The notes under the pieces are model-generated. The model saw only the letters and a list, made by a program, of their open reading frames with translations, made no database searches and was not told the DNA's origin. The position numbers and the translations under genes are program-made. Shown one piece after another: positions 1-8,168 of a stretch of DNA of 64,000 nt. Origin of the DNA: JAHEZL01 sp046074525 (GTDB taxonomy: Bacteria; Bacteroidota; Bacteroidia; Flavobacteriales_C; GCA-002722245); NCBI GenBank assembly GCA_046074525.1, contig JBJTOK010000021.1, positions 62,001 to 126,000 on the forward strand. Reading direction: 5' to 3'. Within the stretch, counting starts at the first letter, position 1. Each line of letters begins with the position of its first letter.

Positions 1-1
1 G

Positions 2-910
2 CTGGATAATGTAGATGTTGCTTATGGTACGCCGATTCAATCGTATGAATATTCCAACGGAGGGACGTATGCTGCTGTGATTTTTAATGGCGAGGCTGAA
101 CATTGTTGTCTCTTTAATTCCGTGGTGAAAGGCAATTGGGGTGGAGCTGTGTTTTTAGCCGGTGAAGGCAATGAAGTATACAATTGCGAAATTTCCGATT
201 GCAACTGGATGGGCAATGGTTCTGCAGCGGTTACCACAGAAGGTGCCGATCATGTGGTGATGAATTGCACGCTTTACAATTCGGGTAAATTCCTTATCGG
301 ACACAGCAGAACGGAAAATATTACGATCAAATACAATCATCTGTACAATGGTGGGTATCTGACGAATGATATGGGGCTGACTTATGCCTACTGTACCGAT
401 GGTGATGGTTCGGAGATAGCCTATAATTGGGTGCACGACAATAAAGCTACTAATGCCGGTGTGGGCATTTATATTGATATGGATGGCCACGATTTTCTGA
501 TCCACCACAACACGGTCTGGAATTGTCAGAATGGGATTCAGACCATCATGGATGCCTATGATCACCAGCTGTACAATAATACCATCTGGAATTGCGGAAA
601 AGCCATCAATTACTGGGGTGTAATGGGGACTAATATGTACAATCAAAGAGTGTACAACAACCTGGCCAATGGTATTTTTGATGCCGGCTCCGATATACAA
701 TTCAATTTATGTGTAGGCGAATCACAATTTGTAGATGAAGCCAAACATGATTTCCGTTTGCGCAAAGATTCAAAAGCTATAGATTATGGCGCTTTCCTGG
801 AAGGCATCACAACGTATTACACTGGAGCAAAGCCCGACGCCGGGGCTTATGAATATGGTATGGATCCTGTTGTTCCCGGTTACGACAGCACTTGTGTGTA
901 TGCCGATTAG
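2..910 (+). CDS. Right-handed beta-helix repeat protein, 3' part (5' end outside window)
   Basis: The reading frame is open from the left edge, so the gene is 5'-truncated and its true start is not visible. About 300 residues are present. They consist of short repeats with regularly spaced Asn, Cys and Gly (for example HHNTVWNC and YNNTIWNC), the pattern of a right-handed parallel beta-helix (pectate-lyase-like fold). Near the end, DFRLRKDSKAIDYG followed by PDAGAYEYG matches the tail that closes many secreted beta-helix proteins (choice-of-anchor Q type). That suggests a secreted or surface protein, perhaps polysaccharide-active. No T9SS C-terminal domain follows. The substrate cannot be read from sequence. 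rsmE starts 15 bp downstream on the same strand. Confidence 0.75.
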   Translation: MDNVDVAYGTPIQSYEYSNGGTYAAVIFNGEAEHCCLFNSVVKGNWGGAVFLAGEGNEVYNCEISDCNWMGNGSAAVTTEGADHVVMNCTLYNSGKFLIGHSRTENITIKYNHLYNGGYLTNDMGLTYAYCTDGDGSEIAYNWVHDNKATNAGVGIYIDMDGHDFLIHHNTVWNCQNGIQTIMDAYDHQLYNNTIWNCGKAINYWGVMGTNMYNQRVYNNLANGIFDAGSDIQFNLCVGESQFVDEAKHDFRLRKDSKAIDYGAFLEGITTYYTGAKPDAGAYEYGMDPVVPGYDSTCVYAD

Positions 911-925
911 TTGTAAATTAGGAGA

Positions 926-1621
926 ATGAAAGTTTTTTACTTCCACAATACGAATGAAGAAAGGGTGATTCTGGATGAAGAGGAATCGGCGCATGCTGTG
1001 CGTGTGCTTCGTTTGAAGGAGGGCGATGAAGTGCATTTGATTGATGGGGAAGGCGGATTTTTTAAAGCGCAGATCACACTTGCGCACTCCAAAAAATGTG
1101 AGCTGCAGATTCTTTCACAGGAGCAGGTTTACAAAAGAAAATATTACAAACACATTGCCATCGCACCACCAAAAAGCATCGATCGTTTTGAATGGTTTCT
1201 GGAAAAGGCGACGGAGATTGGTGTAGATGAAATCACACCTTTACTAACAGATCGTTCGGAAAGAAAAAACCTGAATAATGAGCGACTGGAGAAAATTCTT
1301 ACTTCAACGATGAAGCAGTGTATTCAGCCTTTTCGTCCGAAGTTGAATGAATTGACACGTTACAGTGATTTTATTTCGAAAAACAAAAATGGCTATATCG
1401 CACATCTGGAAACAGGCGAGGAAGAATTGCTGCAAAAGATTTATCAGCCCGGATCGGATTGCCTGATTCTCATTGGCCCGGAAGGTGATTTTTCTCCGGC
1501 TGAAGTAAAATCCGCAAAAGAAAACGGATATGTTTCAATAAGTCTTGGACATTCCCGTTTAAGAGTAGAAACGGCCGGTGTAGCAGCCTGCCATACGATA
1601 ACTGTAGTGAACAATGATTAA
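926..1621 (+). CDS. rsmE: 16S rRNA (uracil(1498)-N(3))-methyltransferase RsmE
   Basis: 231 residues, the usual length for RsmE, which uses S-adenosylmethionine to methylate N3 of U1498 in 16S rRNA. The N-terminal PUA-like domain holds the HAVRVLRLKEGD segment (about residues 23-34). The C-terminal SPOUT (knotted) methyltransferase domain carries LILIGPEGDFSPAEV and LGHSRLRVETAGVAA, the family's cofactor-binding knot motifs. The gene sits 15 bp after the beta-helix gene. Its last 8 bp overlap the start of the DUF4159 gene (1614-1621), so the two are probably translationally coupled. Confidence 0.95.
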   Translation: MKVFYFHNTNEERVILDEEESAHAVRVLRLKEGDEVHLIDGEGGFFKAQITLAHSKKCELQILSQEQVYKRKYYKHIAIAPPKSIDRFEWFLEKATEIGVDEITPLLTDRSERKNLNNERLEKILTSTMKQCIQPFRPKLNELTRYSDFISKNKNGYIAHLETGEEELLQKIYQPGSDCLILIGPEGDFSPAEVKSAKENGYVSISLGHSRLRVETAGVAACHTITVVNND

Positions 1622-2318
1622 GCGTTTAAGAGATAAAATACAAAGATCAACAGCTGTTAAATTCGCAGTTATTGCGCTTTTATTTTCATTATTCACTTCC
1701 TTCCAAAACCAAACCTACACCTACCAAATCGCTTTATTGAAATACAATGGCGGTGGCGACTGGTACGCTAATCCTACGTCTTTGTCTAATCTCATTAAAT
1801 TTTGCAACGACAATTTAAAGACGAATATCAATCCTGCGCCGGCAACAGTTTCTGTAGGGAGTGCCGATATTTTTCAGTATCCATTTCTGCACATGACCGG
1901 CCATGGAAATGTTGTTTTTTCGGCTGCTGATGCGGAAAATTTGAGGAACTATTTAAAGGCAGGAGGATTTTTGCATATCGATGATAATTATGGCATGGAT
2001 CCCTATGTTCGTCCGCAAATGAAAAAAGTTTTTCCTGAACTGGATTTCGTGGAATTGCCTTTTTCGCATCCTGTCTACCACCAGAAATTCCCTTTTCCCA
2101 ACGGCTTGCCTAAGATTCATGAACACGATGGAAAAGCCGCGCAAGGTTTTGGTTTGATCTATGAAGGTCGACTCGTTTGTTTTTATTCCTATGAAACCGA
2201 CCTTGGCGACGGCTGGGAAGATCCCGAAGTGCACAAAGACCCCAACGAAAAACGTCAGCAGGCGCTGCAGATGGGGGCTAATCTCGTGCAGTTTGCTTTT
2301 GCGGGAGGACGGGAGTAA
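1614..2318 (+). CDS. DUF4159 domain-containing protein
   Basis: 234 residues with a hydrophobic N-terminal signal or anchor (about 15-30), then a single DUF4159 domain. Recognisable family segments are YNGGGDWYANPTSLSNLIKF, FLHMTGHGNVVFS, GGFLHIDDNYGMD and LPKIHEHDGKAA. Related domains have a glutamine-amidotransferase-like fold, but the biochemical role is unknown. The start codon overlaps the rsmE stop region. In Bacteroidota this small exported DUF4159 protein commonly sits next to rsmE, so the pairing is expected although the functional link is not known. Confidence 0.85.
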   Translation: MIKRLRDKIQRSTAVKFAVIALLFSLFTSFQNQTYTYQIALLKYNGGGDWYANPTSLSNLIKFCNDNLKTNINPAPATVSVGSADIFQYPFLHMTGHGNVVFSAADAENLRNYLKAGGFLHIDDNYGMDPYVRPQMKKVFPELDFVELPFSHPVYHQKFPFPNGLPKIHEHDGKAAQGFGLIYEGRLVCFYSYETDLGDGWEDPEVHKDPNEKRQQALQMGANLVQFAFAGGRE

Positions 2319-2343
2319 TTTTTCAAATCACTTTTAAAGAGTT

Positions 2344-2573
2344 CGTCATTGCGAGAAATTTCCGTACCCGAAAATTCAAAGCAATCCTTTCTTCTTTTAA
2401 AAAGAAGCAAATCGATACTTTTTTGTCTTGAAACAAAAAAGTATCCAAAAAAATTCAAGAGCCAAGATATGCTTCGGCCCGCGTCGCAAAATTTTTTAAC
2501 GGCCCTCAGGCCTAAAATTTCGTTCCCGCCACCGCTGGCCCGCATCTTGGCTCGGGCCTCCGCACGAAGTTAG
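2344..2573. repeat. GC-rich palindromic intergenic repeat-like element
   Basis: The 348-bp gap 2319-2666 carries no convincing gene. It begins with CGTCATTGCGAG (2344-2355). A perfect 13-bp stem with 6-nt loop CTTGAA lies at 2414-2445 (GATACTTTTTTGT / ACAAAAAAGTATC). A larger inverted repeat follows: GAGCCAAGAT (2459-2468) and ATCTTGGCTC (2544-2553) enclose a GC-rich core with a GGCC-ctca-GGCC hairpin. Composition differs sharply from the flanks. From memory, very similar CATTGCGAG / CTTTTTTGTcttgaaACAAAAAAG blocks recur between genes in many Bacteroidota genomes, so this is probably a dispersed non-coding repeat. Only one copy occurs in this window. Confidence 0.6.
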
Positions 2574-2617
2574 CAGCCCATTCTTGATTGAGACTTAAAA
2601 AATATTTTTCATTCCCC

Positions 2618-2658
2618 TTGCATAATTAAATTCTCTTTTTAACTTTGTATCTCAAAGT
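2618..2658 (+). promoter_or_regulatory. Promoter with overlapping inverted-repeat operator (copy 1)
   Basis: A Bacteroidota-type promoter is visible: TTG at 2618-2620, 19 bp, then the -7 element TAACTTTG at 2640-2647. Superimposed on the -7 box is the inverted repeat ACTTTG-N5-CAAAGT (2642-2658), followed at once by ACTTTAAAAT running into the ATG at 2667. The same 17-bp repeat with the same right flank recurs at 3677-3703. Protein bound here would block the -7 box, so repression is the natural inference. Confidence 0.7.
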
Positions 2659-2666
2659 ACTTTAAA

Positions 2667-3335
2667 ATGACAGAGCAGGAAAAGCATTTACAGGATTTGA
2701 AAGAGATAAGATCTCTGATGGAAAAATCATCAAAGTTTATTTCTTTGAGCGGCCTAAGTGGAATTATAACTGGTGTGGTGGCGCTGATAGGTGCGGCAAT
2801 AGCTTATATGCGTTTGCAGCAGCACTGGATGAGAAGCGATAGTGGTCGTTTCAGCGACAGATCTTCTTTTATACACAATACTTTGCCGAAGCAATTGGGC
2901 TGGTCGAATCTGGTCTTTGACCTTGTGGCGATTGCCTGCGGTGTTTTGCTGGTGTCATTGATTGTAAGTACTTATCTCACCGTAAGACAAGCAAAGAAAA
3001 ACGGACAAAGCATCTGGGATAAATCTTCGCAGATGTTATTGGTGAATATGATGATCCCATTGATTGCCGGTGGTGTTTTTGCACTCATTTTGATTAAACA
3101 GGATCTCTTTGGTTTTGTAGCGCCTGTGACCTTAATTTTTTACGGCCTCGCACTGATCAACGCCAGTAAATATACTTTGCACGATATTCGTTACCTCGGA
3201 ATTGCACAGCTCATTCTTGGCTTGATGAATGCGGCTTCCATCGGGTACGGAATTTTCTACTGGGCTATTGGCTTTGGTGTGCTTCACATTATTTATGGAG
3301 TGGTGATGTATCTCAAATACGAGAGAAAGAGTTAA
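2667..3335 (+). CDS. Six-helix integral membrane protein, unknown function
   Basis: 222 residues. A charged cytoplasmic N-terminus (about 1-26) precedes roughly six hydrophobic segments: about 27-49, 78-105, 123-143, 147-168, 175-195 and 197-216. There is no signal peptide and no catalytic motif I recognise. It lies 29 bp upstream of the winged-helix regulator gene on the same strand, so the two probably form a bicistron. Its promoter overlaps an inverted repeat shared with the exosortase operon downstream. A role as membrane partner or sensor for the regulator is inference only. Confidence 0.7.
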   Translation: MTEQEKHLQDLKEIRSLMEKSSKFISLSGLSGIITGVVALIGAAIAYMRLQQHWMRSDSGRFSDRSSFIHNTLPKQLGWSNLVFDLVAIACGVLLVSLIVSTYLTVRQAKKNGQSIWDKSSQMLLVNMMIPLIAGGVFALILIKQDLFGFVAPVTLIFYGLALINASKYTLHDIRYLGIAQLILGLMNAASIGYGIFYWAIGFGVLHIIYGVVMYLKYERKS

Positions 3336-3364
3336 TTTGGAGCAGGCAAATTTGAAAAATTGTC

Positions 3365-3658
3365 ATGAAGGGAATTATAGCGCATTTAAATAAGGCTTTT
3401 GAAAACAGGATACGACTCGGTATCATGTCGGTGCTGCTCGTCAACGACGAAGTGGAGTTCAACCGCATGAAGGAGTTGCTTGATGTTTCGGATGGAAATC
3501 TCGCCAGCCATATTTCGGCGCTGGAGAAAGAAGGCTATGTGCAGGTAAAGAAGCAATTTGTGGGGAAAAAGCCCAACACCACTTACAAAGTAACGAAGTC
3601 GGGAAAAAAAGCTTTTGAAGATCATTTGACAGCATTGGAAAATTTACTCAGGAAATAA
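3365..3658 (+). CDS. Winged-helix transcriptional regulator (HTH_34-like)
   Basis: 97 residues, almost entirely one winged-helix DNA-binding domain. The recognition region FNRMKELLDVSDGNLASHIS (about 36-55) is followed by the wing EKEGYVQVKKQFVGKKPNTT and a C-terminal helix suited to dimerisation. This matches the short stand-alone HTH_34 family, which resembles MarR/ArsR proteins without a ligand domain. No metal-binding cysteines are present. It sits between two copies of a 17-bp inverted repeat (2642-2658 and 3677-3693), one before its own operon and one before the exosortase operon. That makes it the likely binder of both sites (inference). Confidence 0.85.
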   Translation: MKGIIAHLNKAFENRIRLGIMSVLLVNDEVEFNRMKELLDVSDGNLASHISALEKEGYVQVKKQFVGKKPNTTYKVTKSGKKAFEDHLTALENLLRK

Positions 3659-3676
3659 CTCTTTTTTTACCTATTT

Positions 3677-3703
3677 ACTTTGAAATGCAAAGTGCTTTAA
3701 AAT
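3677..3703 (+). promoter_or_regulatory. Inverted-repeat operator (copy 2) before the exosortase N operon
   Basis: ACTTTG-N5-CAAAGT at 3677-3693, then one base and CTTTAAAAT (3695-3703). This repeats the arrangement before 2667, including the spacing of the right flank. A near-match to the -7 element, TTACTTTG (3675-3682, consensus TAnnTTTG), overlaps its left arm as in copy 1. I see no TTG at the normal distance upstream, so the promoter itself is weaker evidence than the operator. It lies 15 bp before the ATG at 3718. Confidence 0.65.
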
Positions 3704-3717
3704 AACAAATCATTATT

Positions 3718-4284
3718 ATGGAAAACATGGATTATTTTCAGTCGCAAATTCAAATTGTAAAAAGCGAAAAACAAATTCGCTGGCTCCTCTGGTTTTTTGT
3801 TGTAGCGCTTTTTTTGAGCGGACTCAGTGCTTTTCCGCTGGTATGGGGAAGTGAAATGCTGTTGCAGACTCTGGATTTTATGAATATTCATGGTCAGCTT
3901 TTGTCCTTCGCAAAAGAAGTGCGTCGTGGTGTGAAATTCAACGACGAAAATTTCTCTTTCATGGCCTATGGTACCGACTGGCTGGCCTTTGGCCACATCA
4001 TGTACGCGCTGTTGTTTTATGGTGCGCTCCGAAATCCTTTTAAAAACAAATGGCTCATTCATTTCGGGATGATTGCTTGTGTATGCATCGTTCCTGCGTC
4101 ATTTCTCATGGGTCATTTCCGCTCTATTCCTTTGTTGTGGGGTATTGTGGATTCATCCTTCGGGATTGTTGGATTTGCTGTGCTGTACATGGTTTTGAAA
4201 AGGATGAAAAATATAACTGATCTGCGAAGACATCTACGCACATTCAACAGAAAAAATATTACTCAGGAAAAACCTGCTGCTTAA
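3718..4284 (+). CDS. Four-helix membrane protein of the XrtN locus (copy A)
   Basis: 188 residues with hydrophobic segments at about 22-42, 89-104, 112-131 and 138-160, and a basic C-terminal tail. Residues YGTDWLAFGHIMYALL (84-99), FGM (116-118) and MGHFRSIPLLWG (131-142) are also found in the protein at 8169-8735. The two are clear paralogues flanking the VIT-protein/exosortase pair. It is the first gene after operator copy 2 and is 24 bp from the VIT-protein gene. I do not recognise a characterised family. The conserved Asp (D87), His (H93) and Arg (R135) near membrane borders could be functional. A role in the exosortase pathway is inferred from position only. Confidence 0.75.
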   Translation: MENMDYFQSQIQIVKSEKQIRWLLWFFVVALFLSGLSAFPLVWGSEMLLQTLDFMNIHGQLLSFAKEVRRGVKFNDENFSFMAYGTDWLAFGHIMYALLFYGALRNPFKNKWLIHFGMIACVCIVPASFLMGHFRSIPLLWGIVDSSFGIVGFAVLYMVLKRMKNITDLRRHLRTFNRKNITQEKPAA

Positions 4285-4308
4285 CTAATCACTCAAAAAT
4301 TCGAAGAA

Positions 4309-6810
4309 ATGCAAACTGAAAAAATTTTTAAAATCGGATTCTCCCTCAACCTCTTTGCTATATTGTTTTACTGGTGTATCAAAGCCGTTCAGCAGGAGGA
4401 TGGCTTTTTGAGTAGTGAACCTCTCTTCTTTATCAACTTTGTTTTGGCCGGACTGTACTTCATTCTCATTTTTATTAATTCGCTTACAAAAAATGGAGTG
4501 GCCTTCATTGCAGCATTGCCGGTTTCTCACTTTCTTCAGGCCTTGTCGCTGTTGTGTATTGCAGCATATACACTGAATTTAGGTATGGGTGTTTTCGAGA
4601 AATTCAGCACGTGGACAGAAATTTATCTCTTTGCAATGTTGCTGCCTTTGCTGATAATACCCTATCTGGAAAAATTCCCGGTTTATTTGAGAAGCATTGT
4701 TTTTTTCTTAATTGGTGCGGGTTTGGTGCTGTCGCTTTATTTCACGCTTTACCTCTCTCCTTATTTTATAGTTGGTATTATCGGTTCTTTATTTTTCGGA
4801 GTGGGTTCTTTGTTGCTGGCTCCTTTGTTTTTGTTTGTGACTTATATCGTTCAGTTTTTCAAGAGACAGAGTTCAAGAACTGATGTGCTTTCTTTTCTAG
4901 CGGGATTGCTGATGCCGATTATTGTTTTATCGGTTTTTTTATATCAGTGGAACAAGGTGCGCACAGCAGTGCATGAAGCACATGCGGCCATCATCACGCG
5001 TCCCGACAATACTTTGCCACAGTGGGTTTTATTGAGTCAGAAAATTGGAGATGATTTTTTTACAAAGACACTCATCATGGGTGATATGGTGTACGACGTG
5101 CCGCGCAATAGCAGTGATTGGTTTGGTTTGCCGAACACCGGCATGCGTAAACTGAAACGCCATGATCCGCTGGTGTTTTCGGCCTTTACTTTTTTCGGAC
5201 AAATTCCGGTGGATGATGAGAGTCGACTTAAAATTTTGGAGTTCAAATACGGCGGTCGGCATTATACCGAGAGGAAGCTGTGGAGCGATGATAATCTTCA
5301 AACGTCGGAAGTGCTTACAAATATTGAGTTGTATCCCGATCAGCGTTTGTCGTACACCGAAAAAACCATCAGCATTCGCAATAGCGGAAGAGAGCGCTGG
5401 TGGGGAGATAATAATCAGGAAGCATTGTACACTTTTCATCTTCCGGAAGGAGCGGTGGCCACCTCACTTTCGTTGTGGATCAACGGTGTTGAGCAGCCTT
5501 CGCGACTCACTACAAAACAAAAGGCGGATAGTGCTTATGTGAATATTGTTGGCGTGCAACAACGTGATCCCTCTTTGTTGCACTGGCAGGAAGGCAACAG
5601 AATCACGGTAACTGTTTTTCCTTGTCCAATCAATGAAATCAGGGTTTTTAAAATTGGTGTTACTGCGCCGCTCCGCGAAGAAAATGCTTTGGTGTACGAC
5701 AATATTTATTTCGAGGGTCCGTCGGCACAAGGTGCGATGGAAACAACAAAAATCAGTATCAAGTCGAATGCGGAAGTTTTGGAAGGCCCGTCTTTCTTCG
5801 AAAATCCCTTGCCTCATCAATATCTCTACACGGGCGTGTATGAAGAAGAATGGTCGCTGAAATTGAAGAAAAGCGCTGTAAGCAGCAAAGGATTTTGCTT
5901 TAACAACGCTTGCTATCAATTGCAGCAAATGGCATTGCCAAGTGTGCATTTTGATCCTGGTAATATTTACCTCGATGTGAATGCTTCGTGGACTGAAGAA
6001 GAATTTAACGAGCTTCTGGAGGCAATGAAAAACAAGAAAGTGTATGTTTATTATGATGAGATGATTCATGTGAATGGCATCAATAGAAATAAACTTTTTA
6101 CTTTGTTGAGCGCTCAGGAATTTTCACTTTTTCCTTTGCACCAGATTGATCCTTCCAATTCTTTGCTGATTACAAAATCTGCTGAATTGACGCCTAATCT
6201 GAACGATTTGAAGAATACAAGGTTTAGGGAGGATCTGGAAGATTTTCTGAAAAAAGATGCGCAGCCGATACAGTTGTTTTCGCTCAATGCTTTGTCGCCT
6301 TATTTGAAATCGTTGAAAGAATTCCAGGTTTTTAATACCACTAAAGGAGATATCGCCGCGCTGAAAAAAATCCTGCAATCGAAAAGTATTTTGCAGAGAA
6401 GTATGGATTCATCAATAGTGTATATCGATGAAGCCAATATTCAAATCCGTAAAACTGATTCATTGCAAAGTGCAAAAGCGCCTGATCATTTGTTACGCCT
6501 ATTTGCCTACAATCAGCTGATGCAAAAGATCGGTAAAAATTATTTTGAGCGTGAGAAGTATGAAAATGAATTGTTCGATATCGCCAATGAAGCTTTCATT
6601 GCTTCTCCCATTTCCAGCATGATAGTGCTGGAGACTCAAAATGATTACGATCGTTTTGGTATTAAGGAAAATAAAGATTCGTTAGGAAATGCAGCGATCG
6701 GCGCCAAAGGTGCGGCACCTGAACCGCATGAGTGGGCGCTCATTGCCTTGGCTACCCTGGTGTTGTTGTATTTGTACAGAAGAAAATTTAAAAGCAATGT
6801 AACTGCATGA
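4309..6810 (+). CDS. XrtN system VIT-domain protein with PEP-type C-terminal sorting signal
   Basis: 833 residues. The first about 215 residues hold roughly six or seven membrane helices. Next comes an extracytoplasmic region with a VIT (inter-alpha-trypsin-like) domain at about 340-460, including TFHLPEGAVATSLSLWINGV near 375 and LLHWQEGNRITVTVFP near 423. A stretch starting at D556 (DVNAS) resembles a vWA metal-site loop, with Asn where DxSxS has Ser. The C-terminus is a tripartite sorting signal: PEP at 804-806, a hydrophobic helix, and basic RRKFK at 824-828. That is the hallmark of an exosortase substrate. It matches the VIT protein that accompanies exosortase N in Bacteroidota. The stop codon overlaps the exosortase start by 4 bp, so the two are translationally coupled. 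Confidence 0.9.
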   Translation: MQTEKIFKIGFSLNLFAILFYWCIKAVQQEDGFLSSEPLFFINFVLAGLYFILIFINSLTKNGVAFIAALPVSHFLQALSLLCIAAYTLNLGMGVFEKFSTWTEIYLFAMLLPLLIIPYLEKFPVYLRSIVFFLIGAGLVLSLYFTLYLSPYFIVGIIGSLFFGVGSLLLAPLFLFVTYIVQFFKRQSSRTDVLSFLAGLLMPIIVLSVFLYQWNKVRTAVHEAHAAIITRPDNTLPQWVLLSQKIGDDFFTKTLIMGDMVYDVPRNSSDWFGLPNTGMRKLKRHDPLVFSAFTFFGQIPVDDESRLKILEFKYGGRHYTERKLWSDDNLQTSEVLTNIELYPDQRLSYTEKTISIRNSGRERWWGDNNQEALYTFHLPEGAVATSLSLWINGVEQPSRLTTKQKADSAYVNIVGVQQRDPSLLHWQEGNRITVTVFPCPINEIRVFKIGVTAPLREENALVYDNIYFEGPSAQGAMETTKISIKSNAEVLEGPSFFENPLPHQYLYTGVYEEEWSLKLKKSAVSSKGFCFNNACYQLQQMALPSVHFDPGNIYLDVNASWTEEEFNELLEAMKNKKVYVYYDEMIHVNGINRNKLFTLLSAQEFSLFPLHQIDPSNSLLITKSAELTPNLNDLKNTRFREDLEDFLKKDAQPIQLFSLNALSPYLKSLKEFQVFNTTKGDIAALKKILQSKSILQRSMDSSIVYIDEANIQIRKTDSLQSAKAPDHLLRLFAYNQLMQKIGKNYFEREKYENELFDIANEAFIASPISSMIVLETQNDYDRFGIKENKDSLGNAAIGAKGAAPEPHEWALIALATLVLLYLYRRKFKSNVTA

Positions 6811-8150
6811 ATGCGCTGCTTTTGAGATATCGTTTTGTTGGATTAAGTTTTCTTTTTCTGGTTGGAGGGCTCTTGCTGAGCTTCTCCAACCTTGCTTTTT
6901 ATCTGCGTTTTTCAACAGAAACAATTGTGGGAATGATTGCTTTACCGCTCATCATCAGCTTTAACGGAAGCCAGGCACGCAACAACAGGTTTTTCTTTTT
7001 TACCCTCTTTTTCCTTGTGCTTTATGTGTGGCTGAAAATCCAGATTCTGTTTTATTCGGCTTTTGTTTTTTATCTCCTTTTCTTTGCCGAATCGGCTTTT
7101 GGACGCATTAACCGACATGTGTTTTTCCTTTTTTTATTTATCTCTCCCTTCTTTCATTTTTTTGTTGATGCCTTTGGTTTTCCTGTGCGACTTTACCTGA
7201 CGAAAATGGTTGTACAGGTAATGGGAGTGATTATTCCCGGAATTAAGGCCTATGGAAACGTGATTCACTGTAGAGGAAATGAATTCAGTATTGATCCCGA
7301 ATGTGCGGGTTTGAACATGTTAGTACTGAGTTTGGTGGTTGCATTGGCCATTATTTCTTTCCACGAAAAAAAGGAAAAAAAGAAAATTTCTTTATTGATG
7401 TTATCGCTATTGCTTTTGCTGGATATAGCGCTGGCCATACTAGCCAATTTTTTGCGCATGTTGTCGATTATCCTTTTTGAAGCTTTTCCGGGGACGGTAG
7501 CACATGATTTTTTCGGACTCCTTTCCTTGCTGGTTTACTGTTTTGTGCCATTGTATTTCATCAGTAAGATGGTGGTGAAACGCAGCAATTTTCATGAACA
7601 GACTCCTCTTGTGGTGAAGGAAGGTTCGCTGCGGACTACTTTATTATCCCTCGCTATTCTGTTATCGCTCATTCCTATAAGTATCTTCAAGGATAAATTC
7701 CAAAATTCTTTTGCCGATCCTGAGATAGAACAGGTTGAAGTGGAGGGTTTCCAAAAAACAGTTCTGGAAAACCATGTGCTGAAACTGAGCAACAGCCAGT
7801 GCCTGGTGTACATTAAACCTACGGTGAATTTTTATGGAGCCCATCACAGTCCGCTTGTATGCTGGAAAGGCGGAGGCTACCAGCTGAGGAACGAGCAGGT
7901 AAGAAAAGTGAATGGCATGGAAATTTTGTATGCGGAAATGATTACTCCGCAAGGTGAGGTGCTTTATACTTCCTGGTGGTTCGATAATGGAGAGCATAAA
8001 ACCAGCAGTCAGTTCGATTGGCGTTGGAGGATGTTAAAGGGTGAAATACCTTTTAGGCTGGTTAATGTGACTTCTGCCTCAAGGGAGGAGTTGAAGAAAA
8101 ATGAATTGCGGTTTTTAAATGCCCATTTATTTAATTGGCATAAGTCATAG
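6807..8150 (+). CDS. xrtN: Exosortase N (XrtN)
   Basis: 447 residues. An N-terminal polytopic domain (about eight helices to residue about 260) carries the exosortase catalytic triad in order: Cys166 in DPECAGLN, Arg217 in ANFLRM and His233 in VAHDFFG. Exosortases recognise a short C-terminal tripartite signal, cleave it at the membrane and probably transfer the protein to an envelope acceptor. A C-terminal extracytoplasmic domain (about 290-447) has HHSPLVCWKGGGYQ (346-359), resembling the EpsI/DUF3485 domain fused to or partnered with other exosortases. The ATGA overlap with the VIT-protein gene, and the absence of any other PEP-type tail in the window, suggest a dedicated one-substrate system. 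Confidence 0.93.
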   Translation: MNALLLRYRFVGLSFLFLVGGLLLSFSNLAFYLRFSTETIVGMIALPLIISFNGSQARNNRFFFFTLFFLVLYVWLKIQILFYSAFVFYLLFFAESAFGRINRHVFFLFLFISPFFHFFVDAFGFPVRLYLTKMVVQVMGVIIPGIKAYGNVIHCRGNEFSIDPECAGLNMLVLSLVVALAIISFHEKKEKKKISLLMLSLLLLLDIALAILANFLRMLSIILFEAFPGTVAHDFFGLLSLLVYCFVPLYFISKMVVKRSNFHEQTPLVVKEGSLRTTLLSLAILLSLIPISIFKDKFQNSFADPEIEQVEVEGFQKTVLENHVLKLSNSQCLVYIKPTVNFYGAHHSPLVCWKGGGYQLRNEQVRKVNGMEILYAEMITPQGEVLYTSWWFDNGEHKTSSQFDWRWRMLKGEIPFRLVNVTSASREELKKNELRFLNAHLFNWHKS

Positions 8151-8165
8151 ATAATTGTAAATTTG
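8135..8165 (+). promoter_or_regulatory. Candidate promoter before the 8169 gene
   Basis: TTG at 8135-8137, a 20-bp spacer and a perfect -7 element TAAATTTG at 8158-8165. The start would fall only a few bases later, at or past the ATG at 8169. A transcript from here would be leaderless, or would use the internal ATG at 8193, which has AAGGAG about 9 bases upstream. The last gene of the locus may therefore have its own promoter as well as read-through from the exosortase gene 18 bp upstream. Confidence 0.5.
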
Positions 8166-8168
8166 GGT

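Noticed and set aside
2349..2573. Short open frame within the intergenic repeat
   Set aside because: It spans hairpins and a GC-rich palindrome, has no protein-like composition and no upstream start signal.
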